Position numbers and translations under genes: made by a program. DNA of 64,000 bases from positions 1-64,000 of the forward strand of contig NZ_JXDG01000032.1 of NCBI RefSeq assembly GCF_000820515.1. The letters run 5' to 3'. Below, in pieces: positions 7,203-16,800 of the stretch. The number at the start of each line of letters is the position of its first letter. Position 1 is the stretch's first letter. A model generated the notes under the pieces. That model had not been told where the DNA came from, did no database searches, and saw only the letters and a program-made list of their open reading frames with translations. Origin of the DNA: Pseudomonas batumici (GTDB lineage: Bacteria; Pseudomonadota; Gammaproteobacteria; Pseudomonadales; Pseudomonadaceae).

Positions 7203-8645
7203 ATGAAACCCCAACGCCTGCGCGCCGACGCCCTGGCCGGACTGACCACCGCCTTCGCCCTGCTGCCCGAATGCATCGCCTTCGCCCTGGTCGCCCACCT
7301 CAATCCGCTGATGGGGCTGTATGGCGCCGTGATCATCTGCACCCTGACCGCGCTGCTGGGCGGGCGCCCTGGCATGATCTCCGGCGCCGCCGGGTCGATG
7401 GCGGTGGTGATCGTCGCGCTGGTGGTGCAGCACGGCGTGCAGTACCTGCTCGCCACGGTCCTGTTGGGCGGGCTGATCATGCTCGCCTTCGGCATGCTGC
7501 GGCTGGGCAAGCTGGTGCGCATGGTGCCGTATCCGGTGATGCTCGGCTTCGTCAACGGCCTGGCGATCGTCATCGCCCTGGCCCAGCTGGAACACTTCAA
7601 GAGCGGCGAATCCTGGCTGAGCGGCACGCCGCTTTATCTGATGAGCGGGCTGGTGGCCCTGACCATGGCCATCGTCTACCTGCTGCCGCGCCTGACCCGC
7701 AGCGTGCCGCCGGCACTGGTGGCGATCCTCGGCGTGGGCCTGGCGGTGTACCTGCTCGACCTGCCGACCCGGACCCTCGGCGACATGGCGCATATTGCCG
7801 GCGGCCTGCCGGTGCTGGCCCTGCCGCAGTTGCCGTGGAACCTGGAAACCCTGCGGATCGTCGCCCCCTACGCGATATTGATGGCCCTGGTCGGCCTGCT
7901 GGAAACCCTGCTGACCCTGAACCTGACCGACGAGATCACCGAAAGCCGCGGTTACCCGGACCGCGAATGCGCGGCACTGGGCGTGGCCAATATGGTCTCC
8001 GGACTGCTCGGCGGCATGGGCGGCTGCGCCATGATCGGCCAGACCATGATCAACCTCAGCTCCGGCGGCCGGGGTCGGCTGTCCGGGGTCGTCGCCGGGG
8101 TGATGATCCTGCTGTTCATCCTGTTCCTGTCACCCTTTATCGAGCGCATCCCGCTGGCCGCCCTGGTGGGCGTCATGTTCGTGGTCGCGCAACAGACCTT
8201 CGCCTGGGCCTCGCTGCGGGTGCTCAACAAGGTGCCATTCAATGACGTGCTGGTGATCATCGCGGTAACCACCATTACCGTGTTCACCGACCTCGCCATC
8301 GCCGTGCTCTGCGGCATCGTCATCGCCGCGCTCAACTTCGCCTGGCAGCAGGCCCGGGAACTCTACGCCGACACCCATCTGGAGGCCGACGGCAGCAAGC
8401 TTTACCGCCTGCATGGCACCCTGTTCTTTGCCTCGACGACGCCCTTTCTCAACCAGTTCGACCCCGCCAACGATCCGCCCCAGGTAACCCTCGACTGTCG
8501 CCATCTGAACTTCGTCGACTACTCGGCCATCGCCGCGTTGAAGACCCTGCGCGAGCGCTACGAGAAGGCCGGCAAGCACCTGCACGTCTTTCACTTGTCC
8601 GAGCGCTGCAAACGGCTGCTCAAACGCGCGGGCGCGGATCAATAA
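7203..8645 (+). CDS. SulP/SLC26-family anion transporter with STAS domain
   Basis: 480 residues. The first about 380 form a multi-span membrane domain with SulP hallmarks (DALAGLTTAFALLPECIAFALVA, then ISGAAGSMAVVIVALV, later GGMGGCAMIGQTMINLSSGG). The C-terminal part is a STAS domain (VTLDCRHLNFVDYSAIAALKTLRERY) resembling anti-sigma antagonists. Members move sulfate, bicarbonate or dicarboxylates; the sequence does not say which. A second, more DauA-like SulP lies at 46363-48009. Located in the inner membrane. Confidence 0.87.
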   Translation: MKPQRLRADALAGLTTAFALLPECIAFALVAHLNPLMGLYGAVIICTLTALLGGRPGMISGAAGSMAVVIVALVVQHGVQYLLATVLLGGLIMLAFGMLRLGKLVRMVPYPVMLGFVNGLAIVIALAQLEHFKSGESWLSGTPLYLMSGLVALTMAIVYLLPRLTRSVPPALVAILGVGLAVYLLDLPTRTLGDMAHIAGGLPVLALPQLPWNLETLRIVAPYAILMALVGLLETLLTLNLTDEITESRGYPDRECAALGVANMVSGLLGGMGGCAMIGQTMINLSSGGRGRLSGVVAGVMILLFILFLSPFIERIPLAALVGVMFVVAQQTFAWASLRVLNKVPFNDVLVIIAVTTITVFTDLAIAVLCGIVIAALNFAWQQARELYADTHLEADGSKLYRLHGTLFFASTTPFLNQFDPANDPPQVTLDCRHLNFVDYSAIAALKTLRERYEKAGKHLHVFHLSERCKRLLKRAGADQ

Positions 8646-8679
8646 CCCGCCGTTTTTTTCACCGTTGATAGGGTTAGAA

Positions 8680-8703
8680 TGCCGGCCCTTTTCCTTGCCG
8701 GCA
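8680..8703. repeat. Perfect stem-loop just before the methyltransferase gene
   Basis: TGCCGGC (8680-8686) pairs with GCCGGCA (8697-8703) around a 10-nt pyrimidine-rich loop. It ends 7 bp before the ATG at 8711, so it may act as a 5' UTR hairpin or as an end signal for the SulP transcript. Function unknown. Confidence 0.45.
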
Positions 8704-8710
8704 CTGCCTG

Positions 8711-9685
8711 ATGAACCCCCACGCCCTGTCCATCCTCCACACCCACCTGCTCACGGCCCTGGCGAGCGCCCCGGCGGAAACCCGGCGCCTGTTCCACGGC
8801 CGGGGCCGCTGCTGGCCGGGGTTGGAGCAACTGACCGTCGACTGGTTGCAGGGCGTGGTGCTGGTTTCGCTGTTCAAGGAACCGGAGCCGGCACAACTGC
8901 AAGCCCTCAAGGACCTGCTGGCAGCGATCAGCCAGTCGCCCGCCTGGCAGGCCAGCGGCGCACGGACCTTGCTGTTGCACCATCGCTACCTGCCCCAGAG
9001 CCCCGCCGAATGGCTGGTGGGCGAGGCCATTGACGAGTGGGTGATCACCGAGGGGGGGCTGCGTTATCAGGTCGACCTCGGCAAGAAACAGAACAACGGC
9101 CTGTTCCTCGACATGCGCTATGGCCGCGACTGGGTCCGAGCCAATGCCCAGGGGAAGCGGGTGCTGAACCTGTTCGCCTACACCTGCGGCTTTTCCGTGG
9201 CGGCGATCGCCGGCGGCGCCGCGCATGTGCTCAACCTGGACATGTCCCGCGCGGCCCTGAGCCGTGGACGCGACAATCATCGCCTGAACGGGCACGACCT
9301 GAGCAAGGTGAGCTTTCTCGGCCACGACCTGTTCAAGTCCTGGGGCAAGGTCATCAACAGCGGCCCTTTCGACCTGGTGATCATCGACCCCCCCTCCTTC
9401 CAGAAAGGCAGTTTCCTGCTGGGCAAGGACTACCAGCGCGTCCTGCGCCGTCTACCGGAATTGCTCACCCCCGACGGCTGTGTCCTCGCCTGCATGAACG
9501 ACCCGGCCGTGGGCTCGGACTTTCTCATCGATGGCGTCACCCGTGAAGCGCCGGGGCTGGTGTTCGAACGCCGCCTGGACAACCCGCCGGAGTTTCCCGA
9601 TATCGACGCCGAAAGCGGATTGAAGGCCTTGCTGTTCAAGCAGGGTGCTATCCTGCCGGAAAAAATCGAATCCACCGTTTCGTGA
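8711..9685 (+). CDS. Class I SAM-dependent methyltransferase (RlmI/RlmK-like catalytic domain)
   Basis: 324 residues. The C-terminal half has a Rossmann methyltransferase core: motif I NLFAYTCGFSVAAIAGG, an acidic ribose-binding NLDMS, and motif IV DLVIIDPPSFQKG as in m5C/m2G RNA methyltransferases. It lacks an obvious N-terminal PUA domain; the first about 110 residues are unassigned. An RNA substrate is likely from the family, but the modified base is not known. RarD-like starts 8 bp after its stop. Confidence 0.82.
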   Translation: MNPHALSILHTHLLTALASAPAETRRLFHGRGRCWPGLEQLTVDWLQGVVLVSLFKEPEPAQLQALKDLLAAISQSPAWQASGARTLLLHHRYLPQSPAEWLVGEAIDEWVITEGGLRYQVDLGKKQNNGLFLDMRYGRDWVRANAQGKRVLNLFAYTCGFSVAAIAGGAAHVLNLDMSRAALSRGRDNHRLNGHDLSKVSFLGHDLFKSWGKVINSGPFDLVIIDPPSFQKGSFLLGKDYQRVLRRLPELLTPDGCVLACMNDPAVGSDFLIDGVTREAPGLVFERRLDNPPEFPDIDAESGLKALLFKQGAILPEKIESTVS

Positions 9686-9692
9686 GGCCGTT

Positions 9693-10571
9693 GTGTCCCG
9701 AGGTATTGTTTTATCGGTGTCGGCGTCCTGCCTATTCGCCGTCATGTATTTCTATACGTCCCTGCTGGCGCCCCTCAACGGTGAAGATATCTTCGGCTGG
9801 CGCATGCTCCTGACCGTGCCCTGCATGACGCTGTTCATGCTGGTGTCCGGAGACTGGAAACGCGTGCCCGCGATCCTCGCCCGGGTGCGCCGCGAACCGC
9901 TGTTGCCGCTCAAGTTGCTGCTGTCCTCGGTGATGCTCGGCTTCCAGTTGTGGGTGTTCCTCTGGGCGCCGCTCAACGGCCATAGCCTGGATACCGCCCT
10001 CGGCTACTTCCTCCTGCCACTGACCATGGTGCTCACCGGACGCATCGTCTACGGCGAGCGTCTGTCGCGTCTGCAAACCCTGGCGGCCCTGCTCGCCCTG
10101 TGTGGCGTGCTCAACGAGTTGTATCGGGTCGGCAGCTTTTCCTGGACCACCTTGCTGGTCGCCATCGGCTATCCGATCTACTTCGTGCTGCGGCGGCGCA
10201 ACGGCACCGACAACCTCGGCGGCCTTTGGCTTGACATGGCGTTGCTACTGCCGGTGGCGTGGTGGTTCGTGCAACACGGTGAACAGGGCTTTGCCGTGGT
10301 CAATCTGCGGCCGGCGCTGTATGGGCTGATTCCGTTGCTCGGGCTGATCAGTGCCGCGGCGCTGATCTGCTACCTGTTGGCAAGCCGGATGCTGGCCTTC
10401 GGGCTGTTCGGTTTGCTCGGCTATGTGGAGCCCGTATTGCTGGTGATCGTCGCCCTGTTGCTGGGGGAAAGCATCGGCCCCGGAGAATGGCTGACCTACC
10501 TGCCGATCTGGCTGGCGGTGGTGGTGTTGGTGCTGGAGGGGGTGAAGCAGGTGCTGGCGCAGCGTCGCTGA
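9693..10571 (+). CDS. rarD: EamA-family permease, RarD-like
   Basis: About 292 residues with ten hydrophobic segments (SRGIVLSVSASCLFAVMYFYT..., LDTALGYFLLPLTMVLTGRIVYGERLS). The GTG at 9693 is chosen because TGAGG lies just upstream; a GTG at 9645 would overlap the methyltransferase by 41 nt. RarD-type proteins are DMT-superfamily permeases of uncertain substrate. The last 224 bp overlap, antisense, the 3' end of the histidine kinase gene. Confidence 0.8.
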   Translation: MSRGIVLSVSASCLFAVMYFYTSLLAPLNGEDIFGWRMLLTVPCMTLFMLVSGDWKRVPAILARVRREPLLPLKLLLSSVMLGFQLWVFLWAPLNGHSLDTALGYFLLPLTMVLTGRIVYGERLSRLQTLAALLALCGVLNELYRVGSFSWTTLLVAIGYPIYFVLRRRNGTDNLGGLWLDMALLLPVAWWFVQHGEQGFAVVNLRPALYGLIPLLGLISAAALICYLLASRMLAFGLFGLLGYVEPVLLVIVALLLGESIGPGEWLTYLPIWLAVVVLVLEGVKQVLAQRR

Positions 10572-11829
10572 ACGGTGACTGCTCGGCGGTCAGGGTTCCG
10601 CCCTGGGCCTCCAGCGCCCGACGACTGATGGCCAGGCCCAGGCCAAAGCCGCCGGTAGCCCTATCGCGACTGCGGTCCAGGCGATAGAACGGCTCGAAAA
10701 TCCGCTCCCGGTCCGGCTCGGGAATGCCGATACCGTCGTCATCGACCCATAGCTCGCAGCCTTCCGGACTGACCCTGACGCCGATCTGGATCCGCCGCTC
10801 GCAGTAACGCATGGCGTTGCGCAACAGGTTCTGTACCGCCCGCGCGGTCAGGCGCGGATCGAGGACAAAGCGGTCCAGCGAACCGTGCATCAACACGTCC
10901 AGCACGGTCTCCGGGGCCTCCAGTTCCTCGTCGAAACTGCCGAGGATACTGTCGACGAACTCGTCCATCGACACCATGACCCGTTCCGGCAGCCGTTCCG
11001 GGTTCTGCAAACGGCTATAGGACAACAATTCCAGCACCAGCTCGTCCAGCTCGCGGATATGCGCCACCAATCCTTGCAGACGCTCGCGGGGCGCCGGCGG
11101 AAGCTCTTCGGACAAGGCCAGGGCCAGGCCGAAATCCAGGCGGGTCAAGGGGGTGCGCAGCTCATGGGACACCGCGTTGAGCAGGTCTCGCTGCTGGTTG
11201 AGCAGGCCTTCGATGTCGGCGGCCATGGTGTCGAACACCGCCGCCAGTTCGCCGATATTGGAGCGTGGCGAAATATTCGTGCGCTCGCTGAGTTGTCCCT
11301 GGCCAAGATGCCGGGCGGTCTGCTTGAGGCGCTCCAGGTCGCGCCAGTGCGCGCGCAGCCAGAACAGCAGGCAGGCCAGCAGCGCGGCACCGACCAGCAC
11401 ATTCATGCTCCAGTACAACAGGCTCATGTCCAACGGATCGGGCGGGACCCGCAGCGCCACCGCCCATTGCTCATCCAGTGGCGAGACCTCCAGGTCCGGC
11501 GTGCCCCACTCCCCCAGGCGCATCACTTCCTCGCCGCCGCGCAGGCGTTGCTGCTCGGACACGCTGAAGCTTGTCTCATCGATGCCGACCAAGCTGACCT
11601 GCAACGGCGCGAAACGCTGGTCCAGTCCTGCGGCTATTGCCGGCCACTGGTCTTTCGGAACCTGGCGAAACTGTTCGAGCAACAAGCTCTGCGAGCCCCG
11701 GGACTGCTCCAGGTTGTAGCGCATGAAGCGCTCGTGAAAGACCCCGATCACCAGTTCAGGCACCAGGTAGATCGCCGCGCTGAAGGTGACGATGGTGATC
11801 AGGTACAGCCGCACCAGGATCTTCAGCAT
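10348..11829 (-). CDS. Sensor histidine kinase, RstB-like, with an aberrant C-terminus
   Basis: 493 residues from ATG 11829, 4 bp after the regulator stop. TM1 is at about 5-26, then a periplasmic domain (FRQVPKDQWPAIAAGLDQRF, RLRGGEEVM), TM2 about 140-160, and HAMP. The phospho-acceptor region is AVSHELRTPLTRLDFGL, and the ATPase has N box LLRNAMRYCE, DDGIGIPE, FEPFYRLDRSRD and GGFGLGLAISR. Length and motif order follow E. coli RstB. After GGTLTAEQSP the expected last strand (GGARF-type ending) is missing; the frame instead runs through 224 bp antisense to rarD as Pro/Arg/Ala-rich sequence. This looks like loss of the native 3' end by a small deletion. Confidence 0.85.
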   Translation of the reverse strand: MLKILVRLYLITIVTFSAAIYLVPELVIGVFHERFMRYNLEQSRGSQSLLLEQFRQVPKDQWPAIAAGLDQRFAPLQVSLVGIDETSFSVSEQQRLRGGEEVMRLGEWGTPDLEVSPLDEQWAVALRVPPDPLDMSLLYWSMNVLVGAALLACLLFWLRAHWRDLERLKQTARHLGQGQLSERTNISPRSNIGELAAVFDTMAADIEGLLNQQRDLLNAVSHELRTPLTRLDFGLALALSEELPPAPRERLQGLVAHIRELDELVLELLSYSRLQNPERLPERVMVSMDEFVDSILGSFDEELEAPETVLDVLMHGSLDRFVLDPRLTARAVQNLLRNAMRYCERRIQIGVRVSPEGCELWVDDDGIGIPEPDRERIFEPFYRLDRSRDRATGGFGLGLAISRRALEAQGGTLTAEQSPFSDAAPAPASPPPAPTPPPPARSAGRSAILRGRCFPPATGRRSPAIRAPHSRANRTARRPASGLPTGSRSAPRH

Positions 11830-11833
11830 CGTT

Positions 11834-12535
11834 TCAGTACTCCCACTCGGAGCGGCTGAACAGGTAGCCCTTGCCCCAGACGGTCTTGATCTTGCGCGCC
11901 TCGCCGGCATGGTCGTCGAACTTGCGGCGCAACTTGGAAATCGCCACGTCCACCGAGCGGTCGGTGCCGTTGAACTCGATACCGCGCAGACGCTGGAGAA
12001 TCTGGTCGCGACTGAGCACTTCGCCGGCATGCCGGGCCAGCACCACCAGCAGGTTGTACTCGCCGCTGGACAGCTCCACAGGCTGCTCGCGCCAGGTCAC
12101 GTTGCGTTCCGACAGGTCGATGCACAGGTTGCCCATCAGGATCCGGTCGCTGGCCACTTGCGGATCGGCCAGGCTGCTGCGGCGCAGCAGGGTCCGCACC
12201 CGGGCCAGCAGCACCCGGGGTTCGCAGGGTTTGGTCACGTAGTCGTCAGCGCCCATCTCCAGGCCCAGCACCTGGTCATGGCTGTCGTCGCGGGCGGTGA
12301 GCATCAGGATCGGCAGTGTCGCCGAATCGGCGCGCAGCAGGCGGCACACCTGCAGGCCATCGAGGCCCGGCAGCATCAGGTCGAGGATCACCAGGTCCGG
12401 CGGGTTCTGTCGCGCGCGCTCACACACCTGGTCGCCACGGGCCAATACATTGACATGGTAGCCGTTGCGCTCCAGGTAGCTGGCGATCAATTCACTGAGG
12501 GCGCTGTCGTCTTCGACCAGCAAAATGGTAGGCAT
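11834..12535 (-). CDS. OmpR-family response regulator, RstA-like
   Basis: 233 residues from MPTILLVEDD. The receiver domain has acidic pocket ED at about 9-10, phospho-Asp in LVILDLMLPGLDG, and conserved Thr (LMLTA) and Lys (YVTKPCEP). A winged helix follows (ELSSGEYNLLVVLARHAGEVLSRDQIL, TDRSVDVAISKLRRKF). An ATG at 12604 would add 23 residues but spoil the family N-terminus; no clear Shine-Dalgarno precedes the chosen start. Divergent from the RND operon with 154 bp between them, so it probably controls that pump. Confidence 0.88.
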   Translation of the reverse strand: MPTILLVEDDSALSELIASYLERNGYHVNVLARGDQVCERARQNPPDLVILDLMLPGLDGLQVCRLLRADSATLPILMLTARDDSHDQVLGLEMGADDYVTKPCEPRVLLARVRTLLRRSSLADPQVASDRILMGNLCIDLSERNVTWREQPVELSSGEYNLLVVLARHAGEVLSRDQILQRLRGIEFNGTDRSVDVAISKLRRKFDDHAGEARKIKTVWGKGYLFSRSEWEY

Positions 12536-12689
12536 AGATAAATTTACAAAGCGGAAAACCGTGAAGGATATACGCCCACGCGCACCTGAGCGCATTAGCT
12601 TCACACTTTTTCACCAACACCCTACAGAGCTTCACAGCAGCGCGTGAGCACGGCCCTTAGCATGCGAGGGTCATTATTGGGACTCCGTT

Positions 12690-13847
12690 ATGTTGAAGAA
12701 GCTGTTTGCCCCGCTATGCCTGTCGGCCCTGGTGCTGGCCCTGAGCGCCTGTGACAAAGCCGCGAACACCGCGCAGACACCGCCGCTGCCCAAGGTTCGG
12801 GTCGAGACGCTCACGAGCCAGAGCCTGTCCATCAACAGCGAGTTGAGCGGCCGCATCGCCGCGCCGCGCATCGCCGAAGTCCGCGCGCGGGTCGCCGGCG
12901 TGGTGCTGCAGCAGGTATTTCGCGAAGGCAGCGACGTGAAACAGGGCGACGTGTTGTTCCGCATCGACCCGGCGCCGTTCAAGGCCGACCTCGACAGCGC
13001 GGTCGCCAGCCTGCAGAAGGCCGAGGCCAATGCCTTCCAGACCCGCCTGCAGCACCAGCGCTACCGTGAGCTGGTGGACAGCCATGCCATCAGCCGCCAG
13101 GACTACGACAACGCCGAAGCCGCCGCGCGCCAGAGCGCCGCCGACGTCGCCGCGAACAAGGCCGCCGTGCAGCGGGCCAGGCTCAACCTCGGCTACGCCA
13201 CCGTCACCGCGCCGATTTCCGGGCGCATCGGCCGGGCACTGGTGACCGAAGGCGCCCTGGTGGGCCAGAACGAGACCACCGCCCTGGCGCTGATCCAGCA
13301 GTTGAATCCGATCCACGCCGACCTGACCCAATCGACCCGCGAGCTCAATGAGCTGCGCCGCGCCCTGCGGGCCGGGCAGTTGCAGCAGGTCGGGCAGAAC
13401 CAGGCCAAGGCCACGCTGATCCAGGACGACGGTAGCGCCTATCCGCTGCCGGGCAAATTGCTGTTCACCGACATCAGCGTCGACCCCGGCACCGGCCAGG
13501 TGATCCTGCGCAGCGAATTCCCCAACCCGGACCTCGACCTGCTGCCCGGCAGTTTCGTCCGGGTCCGCGTCGAGCAGGCGGTGAACCGCGAAGCCATCAC
13601 CGTGCCGCAACGCGCCATCCAGCGTGACAGCGCCGGGATCGCCCAGGTGCTGCGGGTGGACGCCGAACAGCGGATCAGCCAGCAGCCGGTGCAATTGGGA
13701 TCGGTGCAGAACGATCGTTGGATCGTCACCGAAGGCCTCAAGCCCGGCGACCGTATCGTCGTCGAAGGCCTGCAACACGCCCGTCCCGGCGAGCAGGTGC
13801 AGATCGACGACAGCCCCCTTCCCCTCGCCCAGTCCAAAGGACAGTGA
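12690..13847 (+). CDS. RND efflux periplasmic adaptor (membrane fusion) lipoprotein
   Basis: 385 residues. The lipobox is LALSAC with Cys21. An alpha-hairpin separates two half-lipoyl motifs (RVAGVVLQQVFREGSDVKQGDVLFRID, and TVTAPISGRIGR), followed by beta-barrel and membrane-proximal parts (ITVPQRAIQRDSAGIAQVL). MexA/AcrA-like. It is the first gene of the pump operon, 2 bp before the transporter gene, and divergent from the RstAB-like genes. Confidence 0.9.
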   Translation: MLKKLFAPLCLSALVLALSACDKAANTAQTPPLPKVRVETLTSQSLSINSELSGRIAAPRIAEVRARVAGVVLQQVFREGSDVKQGDVLFRIDPAPFKADLDSAVASLQKAEANAFQTRLQHQRYRELVDSHAISRQDYDNAEAAARQSAADVAANKAAVQRARLNLGYATVTAPISGRIGRALVTEGALVGQNETTALALIQQLNPIHADLTQSTRELNELRRALRAGQLQQVGQNQAKATLIQDDGSAYPLPGKLLFTDISVDPGTGQVILRSEFPNPDLDLLPGSFVRVRVEQAVNREAITVPQRAIQRDSAGIAQVLRVDAEQRISQQPVQLGSVQNDRWIVTEGLKPGDRIVVEGLQHARPGEQVQIDDSPLPLAQSKGQ

Positions 13848-13849
13848 GC

Positions 13850-16800
13850 ATGCCGCATTTCTTTATCGACCGCCCGGTGTTCGCCTGGGTGGTCGCCTTG
13901 TTCATCCTGTTGGCCGGCGCCCTGGCCATCCCGCAGTTGCCGGTGGCGCAGTACCCCAACGTTGCGCCACCCAAGGTGGAAATCCAGACGGTCTACCCGG
14001 GCGCCTCGGCCCAGACCGTGGATGAAAGCGTGGTCAGCCTGATCGAGCAGGAGCTCAATGGCGCCGACCACCTGTTGTACTTCGAATCCCAGAGCAGCCT
14101 GGGCAGCGCCACCATCACCGCCACCTTCCAGCCGGGCACCAACCCGGAAATGGCCCAGGTGGATGTGCAGAACCGCTTGAAAGCCGTGGAGCCGCGCCTG
14201 CCGGCCGCCGTGACCCAGCAAGGCCTGAAGGTGGAGAAGGTCTCCGCCGGCTTCCTGCTGCTCGCCACCCTCACCTCCAGCGACGGCAAGTACGACGAAA
14301 GCGCCCTCAGCGACTACCTGGCGCGCAACGTGATGAACGAGATCAAGCGTCTCGACGGTGTCGGCAAGGCCCAGTTGTATGGCGCCGAACGGGCCATGCG
14401 GATCTGGATCGACCCGCAGAAGCTGGTGGGTTTCAACCTGACTCCGGCGGACGTCAGCGCCGCCGTGGCCGGGCAGAACGCCCAGGTCTCGGCGGGCAGC
14501 ATCGGCGACCTGCCGGCCCGCCCGACCCAGGAAATCAACGCCGCGGTGCTGGTCAAGGGCCAGTTGAGCACACCGCGGGAGTTCGCCGATATCGTCCTGC
14601 GGGCCAATCCCGACGGCTCCACGGTGCGCATCGGCGATGTCGCCCGGGTGGAAATCGGCAGCCAGGACTACCAGTACGGCACCCGCCTGAACGGCAAGCC
14701 GTCCACCGCCTTCAGCGTCCAGCTGAGCCCCGGCGCCAACGCCCTGCACACCGCGACGCTGGTGCGCGCCAAGCTCGACGAGCTGTCGCGCTACTTCCCG
14801 GCCGGGGTCGAATACAAGATTCCCTACGACACCTCGCCGTTCGTCAAGGTCTCGATCACCAAGGTGGTCTACACCCTGGGCGAAGCCATGTTGCTGGTGT
14901 TCGCGGTGATGTTCCTGTTCCTGCAGAACATCCGCTACACCCTGATCCCGACCCTGGTGGTGCCGGTGGCGCTGATGGGCACCTTCGCAACCATGCTCGC
15001 CCTGGGTTTCTCGATCAACGTGCTGACCATGTTCGGCATGGTGCTGGCCATCGGCATCCTGGTGGACGACGCCATCGTGGTGGTGGAGAACGTCGAACGG
15101 ATCATGGCCAGCGAAGGGTTGTCGCCACGGGACGCCACCCGCAAGGCCATGGGCCAGATCAGCGGCGCCATCGTCGGCATCACCCTGGTGCTGGTGGCGG
15201 TGTTCATTCCCATGGCCTTCATGCAGGGCTCGGTGGGGGTGATCTACCAGCAGTTCTCGTTGTCCATGGCGACCTCGATCCTGTTCTCGGCCTTCCTCGC
15301 CCTGACCCTGACCCCGGCACTCTGCGCCACCCTGCTCAAGCCCATTGCCCAGGGTGAACATCATGCCAAGGGCGGCTTCTTCGGTGCCTTCAACCGGCGT
15401 TTCGAGCAACTGAGCAATAAATATGAAGGCTGGGTGGTGTATGCGCTGAAACGCAGCGGCCGCTACCTGCTGGTCTATGGCCTGCTGCTGGTACTGCTGG
15501 GGCTGTGCTTCATGCGCCTGCCCGCCTCCTTCCTGCCGGTGGAAGACCAGGGCTACACCATCACCGATATCCAGTTGCCACCTGGCGCGAGCCAGAACCG
15601 CACGGTCAAGGTGGTGGAACAGATCGAGGCCCATAACGCCACGGAACCGGGGGTCGGCGACACCACCATGATCCTCGGCTTCAGCTTCTCCGGCAGCGGC
15701 CAGAACGCCGCGCTGGCCTTCACCACCTTGAAGGACTGGTCGCTACGCGGCGCCCAGGACTCGGCGCAAGCCATTGCCGACCGCGCCAACCTGGCCCTGG
15801 GCGACATCAAGGACGCCGTGGCCTACGCCATCCTGCCGCCGCCGGTGGATGGCCTCGGCACCTCCAGCGGCTTCGAGTTCCGCTTGCAGGACCGTGGCGG
15901 CATCGGCTATGAGGCGCTGATGAAAGCCCGTAGCCAGTTGCTGGCGGCAGCGGAAAACAGCCCGGTGCTGGCCAACGTCCGCGAAAGCGCCCTGGCCGAA
16001 GCGCCGCAGGTGCAACTGCAGGTCGACCGCCAGCAGGCCAACGCGCTGGGGGGATCGTTTGCCGACATCGGCGCACTGCTCTCCACCGCGCTGGGCTCGG
16101 CCTATGTCAACGATTTCCCGAACCAGGGGCGTATGCAACGGGTGGTGATCCAGGCCGAAGGTGACCAGCGCAGCCAGGTGGCCGACCTGCTGAAGATCCA
16201 TGTGCGCAACAGCAGCGGGAAAATGGTGCCGCTGTCGGCCTTTGTTCAGGCCCACTGGACCCAGGGTCCGGCGCAACTGACCCGCTACAACGGCTATCCG
16301 GCCATTGCCATTTCCGGCGAGCCCAAGGCCGGACACAGCACCGGGCAGGCCATGGCGGAAATGGAGCGACTGGTGACCCAACTGCCGAGCGGGCTTGGCC
16401 TGGAATGGACCGGATTGTCGTTGCAGGAACGCTTGTCCGGATCCCAGGCGACGATGCTGCTGGGGCTGTCGCTGCTGGTGGTGTTCCTCTGCCTGGCGGC
16501 ACTGTATGAAAGCTGGTCGATCCCGACCTCGGTGCTGCTGGTGGTGCCGCTGGGGGTGCTCGGCGCAGTGCTGGCGGTGACCTTGCGCGGGATGCCCAAC
16601 GATGTGTTCTTCAAGGTCGGCCTGATCACCATCATCGGCCTGTCGGCGAAGAACGCGATCCTGATCATCGAGTTCGCCAAGAGCCTCTACGACGAGGGCC
16701 ATGATCTGCTGGACGCAACGGTGCAGGCGGCTCGCCTGCGATTACGCCCGATCATCATGACCTCCCTGGCCTTCATCCTCGGCGTGGTGCCGCTGGCGAT

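Noticed and set aside
13439..15634. 731-codon minus-strand open frame
   Set aside because: Exactly antisense to the RND transporter; long open antisense frames are expected in GC-rich genes, and the translation is Gly/His/Gln-rich without family pattern.
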